DNA of 64,000 nucleotides, taken from contig JAYQTA010000002.1 of the NCBI GenBank assembly GCA_038147155.1, forward strand, positions 310,001-374,000, written 5' to 3'. The stretch comes from Australimonas brisbanensis (lineage in GTDB: Bacteria; Chloroflexota; Dehalococcoidia; Lucifugimonadales; Australimonadaceae). Position 1 is the first letter of the stretch. The number at the start of each line of letters is the position of its first letter. The position numbers were made by a program, and so were the translations under genes. Shown here piece after piece: positions 56,637-64,000 of the stretch. Below the pieces are notes generated by a model. The model did not search any database. It was not told the DNA's origin and saw only the letters and a list, made by a program, of their open reading frames with translations.

Positions 56637-57581
56637 ATGAACACGGTGCATGCGCCGGAGCGCGACCTGCTTGTGGAGGGGTTCCTGGCGCACCTGCGCG
56701 CCGAGCGGGGCCTGGCCGCCAACACCATCGGTGCCTACCGCCGCGACCTGGAGCAGCTGGCCGCGGCCCTGGCCCCGCCAGGTGGTGGGCCGGTGGACTG
56801 GGGGCGCGTGGACGAGGCGGCGCTGACCGAGTGGGCGCTGGGCCTGCGGGCCGATGGCTACGCCGACGCCTCCCGTGCCCGCAAGGTGGCCGCGGCGCGC
56901 TCTTTCTTCCAGTTCCTGGCCGAGGAAGGGGTGGTAACGCGCAGCCCCGCCGGGGCGCTGGCCGTGCGCCGTGCGCGGCGCACCCTGCCCGGCCTGCTCT
57001 CCGAGTGGGACGTGGTCGCCCTGTTGGAGGCCGCCTCCGCCCAGCCGGGGCCGGAGGGCGCACGGGATAGGGCGATGCTGGAACTCACCTACGCCGCCGG
57101 GCTGCGGGTGTCCGAGGTAGTGGGGCCCACGGGGTTGGACCTAGGCGCGCTCAACCTGGACGACGGGTGGGTGCGCGTGCTGGGCAAGGGGAGCAAGGAG
57201 CGCATCTGCCCCCTCTACCCCGCCATCGCCGACCGGCTGCGCGCCTACATCCGCGAGGCGCGCCCCCTCCTGCTGGCCCACGCACGTGGACGGGTCCGCA
57301 CCACCGGTGCCGTGTTCCTCAACCAGCGCGGACGCCCCCTCACCCGTCAGGGCTTCTGGCTGGTGCTGCGTCGAGCGGGGGCCGCGGCCGGCATCTCGGC
57401 GCACCTCTCCCCCCACACCCTGCGTCACTCCTTCGCAACCCACCTGCTGGCGGGCGGTGCGCCGCTGCGTCACGTCCAGGAACTGCTGGGGCATGCTAGT
57501 ATCTCGACCACTCAGGTCTACACCCACCTGTCGGACCAGCAGGTGCGGGAGACCTACCGCAGGGCGCACCCCCGCGCCTGA
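56637..57581 (+). CDS. Tyrosine recombinase XerC/XerD
   Basis: A 314-residue recombinase. The N-terminal SAM-like domain has HLRAERGLAANTIGAYRRDLEQLAAAL. The catalytic domain has Arg in YAAGLRVSEVVG (about 156), HTLRHSFATHLL (about 261) and LLGHASISTTQVYTHL (about 281-296) with the nucleophile Tyr. Length and plain two-domain layout indicate a chromosome dimer-resolution Xer, not a phage integrase. No mobile-element genes or att-like direct repeats flank it. An RpiB-family gene follows after 25 nt. Confidence 0.9.
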   Translation: MNTVHAPERDLLVEGFLAHLRAERGLAANTIGAYRRDLEQLAAALAPPGGGPVDWGRVDEAALTEWALGLRADGYADASRARKVAAARSFFQFLAEEGVVTRSPAGALAVRRARRTLPGLLSEWDVVALLEAASAQPGPEGARDRAMLELTYAAGLRVSEVVGPTGLDLGALNLDDGWVRVLGKGSKERICPLYPAIADRLRAYIREARPLLLAHARGRVRTTGAVFLNQRGRPLTRQGFWLVLRRAGAAAGISAHLSPHTLRHSFATHLLAGGAPLRHVQELLGHASISTTQVYTHLSDQQVRETYRRAHPRA

Positions 57582-57606
57582 GCGAGCAGGACGAGAGGTG
57601 CCCTCC

Positions 57607-58062
57607 GTGCGCATCGCACCGGGCAGCGACGAGGCAACCGGGCTGACGGCGCTCTTGGAGCGCGATCTGGCCGCCCGCGGGCGCCGGGTGGCCCTCTTCG
57701 GGGCCCTCGCCCCCGATGGCGACGACCGCTGGCCGGTGGTGGGCCGTGCCGTGGCCGAGGCCGTCGCCTCCGGCGGTGCCGACGAGGGCATCGTCTGCTG
57801 CTTCACCGGAACGGGCGTCTCCATCGCCGCCAACAAGGTTTCCGGCGTTCGTGCAGCCCTGTGCGCCGACGCCGCCACCGCCGCGGGAGCGCGCCGGTGG
57901 AACCGCGCCAACGTATTGGCCCTGAGTCTGCGTGCCACTTCCGAAGATGTCGCCCGAGAGATCCTGTACGCCTGGTTCACCGAGCCCCTGGGCACCGGGG
58001 AGGACGAAGCGCTGGCCGACATGGTCGAGGAGCAGCGGACCGCCACCGGCGGGGCCCGCTAG
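57607..58062 (+). CDS. RpiB/LacA/LacB-family sugar-phosphate isomerase-like protein
   Basis: A 151-residue protein. The GTG at 57607 follows GAGAGGTGCCCTCC and starts MRIAPGSDEATGLTALLERDLAARG. VGRAVAEAVASGGADEGIVCCFTGTGVSIAANKVSGVRAALCADAATAAGARRWNRANVLALSLRAT (about 43-110) is the RpiB core, with the active-site Cys in CCFTGTG and ANK. The usual HDG-type opening is APGSDEA, so substrate may differ from ribose 5-phosphate. The cytidylate-kinase-like gene follows 14 nt later. Confidence 0.85.
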   Translation: MRIAPGSDEATGLTALLERDLAARGRRVALFGALAPDGDDRWPVVGRAVAEAVASGGADEGIVCCFTGTGVSIAANKVSGVRAALCADAATAAGARRWNRANVLALSLRATSEDVAREILYAWFTEPLGTGEDEALADMVEEQRTATGGAR

Positions 58063-58076
58063 GAGAGGAACGCATC

Positions 58077-58775
58077 ATGCCTGTCATCACCATCACCGGT
58101 CTGGTCGGCAGCGGGGCCATCGAGGTGGGTATCGAGGTCTCGCGCAAGCTGGGTATCGACTACGTGGACCGCATGATCCTGGCGGAGGCCGCCAAGCGCA
58201 TGGGCACCACCGTCGCTGCGGTGGCCGAGCGCACCGAGCGCCCGCCCACACGGGGCGAGCGCATCGCCTCCTTCGCCCGCTCCGTGCTGGAGCGCTCTGC
58301 GCTGGCGGGGAGCGGGAGCGACCCCTACTTCGGCGGCGGGCTCGACGCGCTGCTGGTGCGCGAGTACCGCGACTTCCCAACCGAGGGCGTGGGTGACGTG
58401 GGCGATGCCCAGCTGCTGGAGGTGACCGCCGCCGTGATGCGTGAACTCGCTGCATCCGACCGCGTCATCATCGCGGGCCGGGGCGCCAACATGATCCTGC
58501 GCGAGACCCCGGGCGCGCTGCACGTGGGCCTCACCTCGGCGCTGGATCAGCGCGTCCAGCGCATCATGAACCGCGAGAACCTGGACCGGACCGAGGCCGA
58601 GCGGTTCGTGGCCGAGAACGATAAGGCCCGGAACGCCTACTTCCAGCGCTTCTTCAAGGTGCACCCGGACGACGCGGCGCACTATCATCTGATGGTCAAC
58701 ACCGACCTGCTCCCCACCGCCAAAGCGGCGGAGCTGGTGGTGGAAGCAGCACGCATCATCCCGGCCTCCGCCTAG
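58077..58775 (+). CDS. Cytidylate-kinase-like family protein
   Basis: A 232-residue P-loop-type protein. VITITGLVGSGAIEVGIEVSRKLGIDYVDRMILAEAAKRMG (about 3-43) resembles the cytidylate-kinase-like family, but the loop reads G-L-V-G-S-G-A without the Walker Lys. RVIIAGRGANMILRETPGALHVGLTSALDQRVQRIMNRENLDRTEAE (about 129-175) matches the rest of the fold. The family is often annotated as a nucleoside monophosphate kinase, but true activity is doubtful here. AGGAGAGGAACGCATC precedes the ATG. It is in line with the RpiB-like gene. Confidence 0.83.
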   Translation: MPVITITGLVGSGAIEVGIEVSRKLGIDYVDRMILAEAAKRMGTTVAAVAERTERPPTRGERIASFARSVLERSALAGSGSDPYFGGGLDALLVREYRDFPTEGVGDVGDAQLLEVTAAVMRELAASDRVIIAGRGANMILRETPGALHVGLTSALDQRVQRIMNRENLDRTEAERFVAENDKARNAYFQRFFKVHPDDAAHYHLMVNTDLLPTAKAAELVVEAARIIPASA

Positions 58776-58801
58776 GCAGCCGGACAGAGAGAGGGAGCAC
58801 C

Positions 58802-59167
58802 ATGTCGAAGAAGGGCAGCCGCATCGCATCATCCCAGGCCAAGGCGCGGGAGCACGCCCGACGCAAGGCGCACCACGCGGGGCCGGTGCTCCCCTCCGCG
58901 GCCTACGAGACCCCCACCGAGCCGGAGCAGGAAGCACCGCTCATGGACGCCGAGCTGGAGCAGGACGCGGCCGCCACCGTGTCCGCTCCGCGCGCCCAGG
59001 CCCCGGCGGTGCGCCGCAGCGCCCCCAGTGCACGGCGCGAGCACGCGGCTGCGGCGGCGGTTGCCTCCTCCAATGTGCGCAACGAACTGCTGAAGATCGC
59101 CGCCATCACCGCCGTGGCCGCCATCGCCATGGTGGGCCTCAAGCTCGGCACGGCCATCGGGGCGTAG
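58802..59167 (+). CDS. Small Ala-rich protein with C-terminal membrane helix
   Basis: A 121-residue protein. A basic, Lys/Arg-rich N-terminus (SKKGSRIASSQAKAREHARRKAHH) is followed by a low-complexity Ala/Glu/Pro stretch and a C-terminal hydrophobic helix LLKIAAITAVAAIAMVGLKLGTAIGA (about 95-121). It is probably tail-anchored in the membrane. The family is not recognised. GAGAGGGAGCACC precedes the ATG, 26 nt after the kinase-like gene, so it ends that operon. Confidence 0.65.
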   Translation: MSKKGSRIASSQAKAREHARRKAHHAGPVLPSAAYETPTEPEQEAPLMDAELEQDAAATVSAPRAQAPAVRRSAPSARREHAAAAAVASSNVRNELLKIAAITAVAAIAMVGLKLGTAIGA

Positions 59168-59171
59168 CGCT

Positions 59172-59235
59172 CCGCGCGGCTGCGCCGCGCTCGACGGCAG
59201 GGGGTCACCCCCTGCGGCACTACGCGCCTACCCCC
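59172..59235 (-). repeat. Dispersed GC-rich repeat element, copy B
   Basis: Read on the minus strand it gives GGGGGTAGGCGCG, TAGTGCCGC, AGGGGGTGACCCCCT, GCCGTCGAGC and GGCGCAGC. These are the same blocks in the same order as copy A at 27585-27652. It lies between the small membrane protein and uvrC. Internal palindromes predict hairpins. Confidence 0.6.
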
Positions 59236-59303
59236 GGCAGGGAGAGGTCCCCTCTCCCCTGCACCCCTCGAGGTTCTGACTACGGCCGTCATGTCGGCCT
59301 TGG

Positions 59304-59309
59304 TAGACT
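59304..59309 (+). promoter_or_regulatory. -10 box TAGACT, leaderless uvrC
   Basis: TAGACT ends 6 nt before the uvrC ATG at 59316, and no ribosome-binding site is visible. Confidence 0.55.
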
Positions 59310-59315
59310 GGGGGC

Positions 59316-61292
59316 ATGGCCCCTGCCCGTCCGCCAACGCCGCACCAGGAGCGCACCGCGCACTTCGCCGACCGGCTGAAGGCGCTGCCCGCCGCCCCCG
59401 GCGTCTACCTGATGAAGGACGAGGCGGGGGCCATCATCTACGTGGGCAAGGCGGCCAGTCTGCGCTCGCGCGTGCGCTCCTACTTCCAGACACCGGCGGG
59501 CAAGGAACCCAAGGTGCAGGTCATGGTGACCCGCATCGCGGACTTCGAGTTCATCGTCACCGAGTCGGTGCAGGAGGCGCTGCTGCTGGAGAACACCCTC
59601 ATCAAGCAGCACCGCCCCCGCTACAACGCCCGGCTCAAGGACGACAAGACCTACCCCTACATCAAGATCGACCCGTCTGAGGAGTTCCCCCAGGTCTACT
59701 TCACCCGCCGGGTGCTGCCCGACGGGGCGCGCTACTTCGGCCCCTTCGCCTCGGCGGGCTCCGTGCGCAAGACCATGGACCTGCTGAAGAAGCTCTTCCC
59801 CTACCGCTCCTGCACCAAGCCCATCACCGGGGCCGATGAGCGCCCGTGCCTGGAATACCACATCCACCGGTGCGTGGGCCCGTGCATCGGCGCGGTGGAC
59901 CGGGCGGGGTACGCCGAGGTGATGGGCCAGGTGCTGCGCTTCCTGGAGGGTGACACCGACGGGGTGCAGCGCGAGCTCACCCGGCGCATGCGCGAGGCAT
60001 CGGACGCCCAGGCGTACGAGCGCGCGGGTCTGCTGCGCGACCAGCTGCGGGCCATCGCCTCGGTCACGGAGAACCAGAAGGTGGTCTCCGAACGTGCCGA
60101 GGACGCCGACGTGGTGGCCGTGGCGGCTGATAAGGGCGAGGTGTGGGTGGAGCTGTTCAAGGTGCGCCGGGGACGGCTGATCGGGCGCGACCACTTCCTG
60201 ATGGAGGGGGCTGACGCTGAGGAGGAACCCGCCCTGCTGGCCCGCTTCATCCAGCAGTTCTACGAGACCTCCTCCGACGTGCCCGCCACCGTGCTGACCC
60301 AGCACCCCATCGAGGATCCGGGCGCCGTGGGCGCGTGGCTGAGCGAGCGGCGCAGGGGCCGGGCCGCCGTGGTGTGCCCCCAGCGTGGTGAGAAGCGCCG
60401 GTTGGTGGAGATGGCCGCCGCCAACGCCGCCGAGGGCCTCGCCCAGCGCCGGCTGCGCTGGCTGGCCGAGTCCGACAAGGTGCGCCAGGCGCTAGCCGAA
60501 CTGGCCGAGGCGCTGGACCTGCCAGAACCACCGGCGCGCATCGAGTGCTACGACATCTCCAACACCCAGGGCTCCAACTCCGTGGGTTCCATGGTGGTGT
60601 TCGAGGACGGGCGGCCCAAGAACGCCCACTACCGGCGCTTCCAGATACGCGAGGTTGACGGCATCAACGACTACGCCTCCATGCAGGAGATGCTGCGCCG
60701 CCGGTTCCGGCACCTGTCCCAGCAGCAGGCGGTGGACGAGCCCGCACCGGCCCCGCGCCAGCGCCGCCGCCGCCACGCCCGCACCGGCGCCCTGGCCGAT
60801 GATGCGGCCGTCACCGGGGAGCGGCGCGAGGCCGAATCGTCCTTCGGCCTGGTGCCGGGGCTGGTGATCATCGACGGCGGCAAGGGGCACCTGGGTGCGG
60901 CCCAGGAGGTGTTCCTTGAGTTGGGCATCACCGAACTGGTGCCCCTATGCTCCCTGGCCAAGCAGGAGGAGGAGGTATTCCTCCCCCACATGCCGGAGCC
61001 GGTGATCCTTCCGCGCACCAGCCAGGCGCTCTACCTGGTGCAGCGCATCCGTGACGAGGCGCACCGCTTCGCCATCACCTACCACCGGCTGCGCCGCTCC
61101 AAGGCGGCCACCCGGTCGGCGCTGGACGAGGTGCCCGGCGTGGGGCCCAAGCGCAAGCGAGCGCTGATCCGCCGCTTCGGCTCCGTGGCCGGGGTGCGCG
61201 CCGCCAGCGCCGCCGACATCGCCCAGGTGGAGGGGTTCTCCGAGCACCTGGCCGCGCTGGTGCTGGAGAAGCTGGGAGGCGGGACAGACTAG
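59316..61292 (+). CDS. uvrC: Excinuclease ABC subunit C
   Basis: A 658-residue protein. The GIY-YIG nuclease domain has PAAPGVYLMKDEAGAIIYVGKAASLRSRVRSYF (about 22-54). The Cys-rich turn RSCTKP...CLEYHIHRCVGPC (about 165-190), a UVR segment, and the C-terminal RNase H-like nuclease with GLVIIDGGKGHLGAA (about 512) follow. Tandem HhH motifs (VPGVGPKRKRALIRRFGSVAGVRAASAADIAQVEGFS) end the protein. It makes the dual incisions in nucleotide excision repair. uvrA and uvrB are not in this window. Confidence 0.95.
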   Translation: MAPARPPTPHQERTAHFADRLKALPAAPGVYLMKDEAGAIIYVGKAASLRSRVRSYFQTPAGKEPKVQVMVTRIADFEFIVTESVQEALLLENTLIKQHRPRYNARLKDDKTYPYIKIDPSEEFPQVYFTRRVLPDGARYFGPFASAGSVRKTMDLLKKLFPYRSCTKPITGADERPCLEYHIHRCVGPCIGAVDRAGYAEVMGQVLRFLEGDTDGVQRELTRRMREASDAQAYERAGLLRDQLRAIASVTENQKVVSERAEDADVVAVAADKGEVWVELFKVRRGRLIGRDHFLMEGADAEEEPALLARFIQQFYETSSDVPATVLTQHPIEDPGAVGAWLSERRRGRAAVVCPQRGEKRRLVEMAAANAAEGLAQRRLRWLAESDKVRQALAELAEALDLPEPPARIECYDISNTQGSNSVGSMVVFEDGRPKNAHYRRFQIREVDGINDYASMQEMLRRRFRHLSQQQAVDEPAPAPRQRRRRHARTGALADDAAVTGERREAESSFGLVPGLVIIDGGKGHLGAAQEVFLELGITELVPLCSLAKQEEEVFLPHMPEPVILPRTSQALYLVQRIRDEAHRFAITYHRLRRSKAATRSALDEVPGVGPKRKRALIRRFGSVAGVRAASAADIAQVEGFSEHLAALVLEKLGGGTD

Positions 61293-61327
61293 CGGGTTAC
61301 CTCGGTCAGACGCGGCATGATGCGCCC

Positions 61328-62197
61328 ATGCGCACACGATGCCTGCTACCCCTGCTGCTCGCGATCCTGAGTCTGCTGGCCGCCTGCGGGCCCCGTGAGG
61401 GGAAGCCCGCACCGGATGGCGGGCCCACGCCCACCACCGCACCGGGAGCCACTGCGGCTCCGGGCACCGCAACGGCGCCAACGGCAACGCCTCTCCCCAC
61501 CCGGACGGTGCGCTTCAGCGTGCGGGTTCCGGCGACACCCGGCGGTGACCCCGTGTATCTGTTGTTGCGCCCGTTCCACCAGTGGGCGTGGGACGAGCAC
61601 ATCCTGCTGACCGAGGGGCCGGGCGGGGTGTGGACGGGTGAGGCGGCGCTGCCGGAGGGCGCGCTGGTGTACTACGTCTACGACCACTAAGCCAGCGAGG
61701 AGTTCGCCGAGTTCAACGCCCGGCGCGAGGCCCACGGTGAACGAACGGAGGTGTACGCGCGCTTCCTGGATGTGAGCGATGGGCTCAGCGCCGTGGACGA
61801 TGTGGTGGAGCGCTGGGTCGACGCGCGAGCGACGGCGCTGCCCGCCGGCAGCGTCTCCGGGGTGGTGGTGGACGCGGTGAGCGGCGCGCCCCTGCCCGAC
61901 ACCAACGTCACCCTGGGCGGACTGCACATCGCGACGGACTACGCAGACCGGTTCACCTTCCGCGACGTGGCGGCGGGGAACCAGCGCATCACGGCCCACC
62001 GTGACCTGCACGACTACGGGATGGGCAGCCTGGGCGTCTCCAGCGCCGGTTCGGGCGTCGCCCACTTCGTCCACCTGAGCGGCTTCCTCCTGGGTGCGGG
62101 GGGCGTGGTCGCCTGGCGGCTGGTACGGGGGCAGCGCCCCTGGCAGGGGCGTCCTCCTCGGCCTCGGTTGGGCAACGGGCGGAGCGGCTGGTACTGA
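61328..62197 (+). pseudogene. Lipoprotein gene interrupted by in-frame TAA
   Basis: ATG 61328 gives a lipoprotein signal MRTRCLLPLLLAILSLLAAC followed by an Ala/Thr/Pro-rich linker and a beta-rich domain. TAA at 61688-61690 (after VYYVYDH) stops the frame, but the same frame continues without start bias as ASEEFAEFNARREAHGER and then VSGVVVDAVSGAPLPDTNVTLGG, a carboxypeptidase-regulatory-like repeat, to 62197. The last 40 residues look unlike a repeat end, so a frameshift may also be present. CATGAT ends 6 nt before the ATG. It is probably decayed or contains base errors. Confidence 0.6.
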
Positions 62198-62200
62198 ACG

Positions 62201-62229
62201 AGAGGCCCGGCACTGGGTGCCGGGCCTCT
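62201..62229 (+). terminator. Intrinsic terminator after lipoprotein locus
   Basis: A perfect 12-bp stem AGAGGCCCGGCA (62201-62212 and 62218-62229) with a CTGGG loop, followed by TCTCG. It may serve both flanking convergent genes. Confidence 0.85.
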
Positions 62230-62256
62230 TCTCGTGGTGGGTGTTCCTGACCGGGG

Positions 62257-62586
62257 TCAGTGGGTCGGTGCGGGGGTCTCGCCCTCCGGGCGATGCGCCG
62301 GGCCCTGCCCGGCCGCACTCCTGGCGATGAACGCCAGCGCCAGCAGCACACCGATCCAGATGATGCCCAGGGTCTGCCCGCGCTCGGCGGAGAAGCCCTG
62401 CAGCCCCCACATGACGCCCAGGGTGACGGTCGCGGCCAGCAGCCCGATGGCCTGAAGTGCCAGCATCGCACCACGCAGGCGGGCGAGGAGACGCCCCTTC
62501 ACCTTGGGCCGGGCCTCGTGGCCGCACCAACCGCACGCATGCCAGTTCACCGCCTGAGGACGCTCACATCGTTCGCAGGGCACCAT
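62257..62586 (-). CDS. Zinc-ribbon protein with two membrane spans
   Basis: A 109-residue protein. The start MVPCERCERPQAVNWHACGWCGHEARP has two C-x2-C pairs, a zinc ribbon. Two hydrophobic helices (MLALQAIGLLAATVTLGVMWGL and LGIIWIGVLLALAFIA) follow. A GAGGAGGGGAAT ribosome-binding site fixes this start; the longer frame upstream is unused. It is a small membrane zinc-ribbon protein of unknown role, downstream of the gene at 62658-63476 on the same strand. Confidence 0.7.
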   Translation of the reverse strand: MVPCERCERPQAVNWHACGWCGHEARPKVKGRLLARLRGAMLALQAIGLLAATVTLGVMWGLQGFSAERGQTLGIIWIGVLLALAFIARSAAGQGPAHRPEGETPAPTH

Positions 62587-62657
62587 ATTCCCCTCCTCGA
62601 TGCATCCCCGGCACTCCCTAGCGCCGGGTTCGCAGCACACGCTCCCCGCGTGCCGCC

Positions 62658-63476
62658 CTACCCCGCCGAGACGTCACGGGCGCGCAGCTGCTCCACGCTG
62701 CCCAGCTCCAGGCCCGCCACCGAGGCGCTCTCCCCAGCCACGGTGTAGTCCTCGTCCATCTCCTCGTCCATCTCCACAACCTCGACGGGCCCCGCGAGCT
62801 CCGCCTTGAGAGCGCGCAGCAGCGTGATGGCCACATCGATGTACTCAGCGCTCAGAGGCACCGAGAGCCGTCGCTCCCCAGCGACCAACTCGATGGAGCG
62901 CCCCGTCGGCACGATGGGAGCGATACCCGCCTGAGGCGAAGCAGCTGACTGGGTAGGAAATTCAGAGATCTGCTGGTTTTTGACAGAATAATCTGATTTT
63001 TTCTCTGTCTTCACCGGGCGGCCCAGCACCCGGACCGCGTCGGTCAGGTGCTTCTGGATCAGCGGCGCGCGCCGGACGATCTCGTCCCGCGCAGCCCGCG
63101 TGATTTCCTCCAGCCCCACCAGCAGGGACATGTCGTCGGGGATCTCCCCCTCGAAACGCGTGTAGAGCTGACGGAGCAACTCGACGCGCTGGAACGCCTC
63201 GGCACGGGCCTCCTGGCCCTCCTCCGCGCTCGCCGGGTGGATCACCCGCTGGGCCAGCGGAGAGATGCGCAACTCCCCCCGGCCTTCAATGAGACCGAAG
63301 TCGCGCATCGCCGCCACCTTCGCGAACAGGGTGCCGCTCCCCTCGGCCATCCCCAGCTCCCAGGCCAGGCCCTTCACGCTCACCGTTCCCTTGAACTTGG
63401 TGAGCACCCTGCCGGCAATCTCCACCGCGTCCCCGAATCGGATGTCGGGGTAGCTGTACGGACCAAGCTTCGCCAT
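62658..63476 (-). CDS. Uncharacterised protein with N-terminal winged-helix-like region
   Basis: A 272-residue protein. It starts MAKLGPYSYPDIRFGDAVEIAGRVLTKFKGTVSVKGLAWELGMAEGSGTLFAKVAAMRDFGLIEGRGELRISPLAQRVI, which looks like a DNA-binding winged helix in which a helix is followed by a wing (LIEGRGELRIS). The middle linker (about 155-178) is Lys/Ser/Gln-rich and locally AT-rich (62955-63010), unlike the rest. The C-terminal half ends in acidic EMDEEMDEDYTV. I do not recognise the family. GGAGCGAGAG precedes the ATG. A TTGACT-17-TAGATT promoter lies about 100 nt upstream. Confidence 0.65.
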   Translation of the reverse strand: MAKLGPYSYPDIRFGDAVEIAGRVLTKFKGTVSVKGLAWELGMAEGSGTLFAKVAAMRDFGLIEGRGELRISPLAQRVIHPASAEEGQEARAEAFQRVELLRQLYTRFEGEIPDDMSLLVGLEEITRAARDEIVRRAPLIQKHLTDAVRVLGRPVKTEKKSDYSVKNQQISEFPTQSAASPQAGIAPIVPTGRSIELVAGERRLSVPLSAEYIDVAITLLRALKAELAGPVEVVEMDEEMDEDYTVAGESASVAGLELGSVEQLRARDVSAG

Positions 63477-63574
63477 CTCTCGCTCCTCCGTTGTACCGGG
63501 CCCTGCACCCGAACCCCTCGGGTGCCCTCGCGCGCCAGCGCGTCCACTGTGCGGCTTCCCCTGCCGCGAGATGC

Positions 63575-63603
63575 AATCTAGCAATAGTCAGGAAGGGAGT
63601 CAA
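63575..63603 (-). promoter_or_regulatory. Promoter TTGACT-17-TAGATT (minus strand)
   Basis: Read on the minus strand, TTGACT (63603-63598) and TAGATT (63580-63575) have a 17-nt spacer. They precede the winged-helix-like gene. The region to the right (63604-63720) is AT-rich and has no gene. Confidence 0.65.
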
Positions 63604-63726
63604 TATAGTTTCAGCAAATTGCTACGTATTTTAGGAATTTCGCAGATTATTTTTTCTTACGCTCCTGTATCTTGCTGTTTCTAATCCTCGCCGCGCACAC
63701 TGTTGTTGCGGGTGTCAAGTTTGCTT

Positions 63727-63732
63727 TACATT
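63727..63732 (+). promoter_or_regulatory. -10 box TACATT, leaderless HTH gene
   Basis: TACATT ends 6 nt before the ATG at 63739. A TTGTTG lies about 18 nt further upstream (63703-63708). Confidence 0.5.
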
Positions 63733-63738
63733 TCCCTC

Positions 63739-64000
63739 ATGTCCGCTCTCTCGCTACGCCGGGCCCGCGAGGCGGCCTCCCTCACCCAGGGTGCGCTGGC
63801 CTCCCGCGCCGCCATCAGCAGGCAGGCGTATGCCGCTATCGAGGCAGGCACCGCCGCGCCCTCGACGCCCGTGGCGCTGGGGATCGCCCATGCGCTGGGC
63901 ACCACGGTGGAGGCGCTGTTCGGCGATGGCCCTGCACGCGAGTACGCTCACGCGGGCGCGAGCGCACCTTCGCCTTCCGTCCCCATGCCACTCACGCCGT
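63739..64000 (+). CDS. XRE-type helix-turn-helix protein (3' end outside window)
   Basis: The first 87 residues are visible. SLRRAREAASLTQGALASRAAISRQAYAAIEAGTAAPSTPVALGIAHALGTTVEALFG (about 4-61) is a canonical XRE/Cro domain. An Ala/Pro/Ser-rich linker starts after it, suggesting a further domain. HTH proteins of this kind sometimes carry a periplasmic-binding-protein-like sensor domain, but it cannot be seen here. The gene has no ribosome-binding site and appears leaderless. Confidence 0.75.
   Translation, partial: MSALSLRRAREAASLTQGALASRAAISRQAYAAIEAGTAAPSTPVALGIAHALGTTVEALFGDGPAREYAHAGASAPSPSVPMPLTP

Noticed and set aside
56637..57581. Xer-type recombinase as a phage or island integrase
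   Set aside because: There is no adjacent tRNA, att-like direct repeat or phage gene; the length and housekeeping neighbours fit a chromosomal Xer protein.

Overview
The window is about 64 kb of very GC-rich bacterial chromosome with densely packed genes on both strands. It has no tRNA, rRNA, CRISPR array, transposase or phage gene that I can see. The best taxonomic fit is a Chloroflexota member of the Dehalococcoidia/SAR202 kind. The tmRNA tag reads GERELALAA, close to the Dehalococcoides tag as I remember it. There are also several F420/flavin oxidoreductases, paralogous 4,5-dihydroxyphthalate-decarboxylase-like proteins, amidohydrolases, a Rieske oxygenase and a CaiB-type CoA transferase, and diaminopimelate is made by DapL plus DapF. 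This placement is inference, not a phylogeny.

Layout. 1-8.6 kb: catabolic genes (amidohydrolase, FAD monooxygenase, SDR, SbtA-like permease, F420-type oxidoreductases, a LuxR-type regulator, Rieske oxygenase). 8.6-11 kb: a MerB-like gene with two in-frame UGA codons at the two catalytic-cysteine positions, followed by a tandem YciI-fold gene, and divergent from an ArsR-SRPBCC pair. 11-13.8 kb: a dihydroxyphthalate-decarboxylase-like gene, a peroxiredoxin (broken by an amber codon) behind a poly-cysteine leader peptide and attenuator, and a class II aldolase. 14-20.6 kb: a polyprenyl-phospho-arabinose type pathway (HAD phosphatase, UbiA phosphoribosyltransferase, YbhN-like protein, DprE1, DprE2, GT-C glycosyltransferase). 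20.6-23.4 kb: a small zinc protein, ssrA, smpB and a C-terminal processing protease. 23.7-27.5 kb: a small conserved-looking protein, hflX, dapL, dapF. 27.7-32 kb: an MFS transporter, a flavin monooxygenase, pncA and pncB for NAD salvage.

32-47 kb is again catabolic: amidohydrolase, decarboxylase-like protein, DinB, tricarballylate-dehydrogenase-like flavoprotein, SDR, MmgE/PrpD, methyltransferase, CaiB, CitE-like lyase, MaoC, HbpS/GlcG, SirB1, PEP mutase/isocitrate lyase family, MFS, DUF302, VOC. Together these could route tricarballylate or cis-aconitate through itaconate to pyruvate and acetyl-CoA. 47-59 kb holds mainly housekeeping genes: ilvB with a possible attenuator, a metal-site-degenerate MBL protein, fabF, recJ, a DUF1501/DUF1800 export pair, a Xer recombinase, an RpiB-family isomerase and a cytidylate-kinase-like protein. 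59-64 kb: uvrC, an interrupted lipoprotein, two uncharacterised genes and the start of a helix-turn-helix gene cut by the window end.

Expression signals recur. Many genes have TTGACA-like boxes 17-18 nt from a TAGAAT-like -10. In at least seven genes the -10 lies only 6-7 nt before the start codon, so leaderless mRNAs look common. The two most striking items are the putative double-selenocysteine MerB-like protein, with a GGUC-loop SECIS-like hairpin after its second UGA, and the leaderless poly-cysteine uORF in front of the peroxiredoxin.
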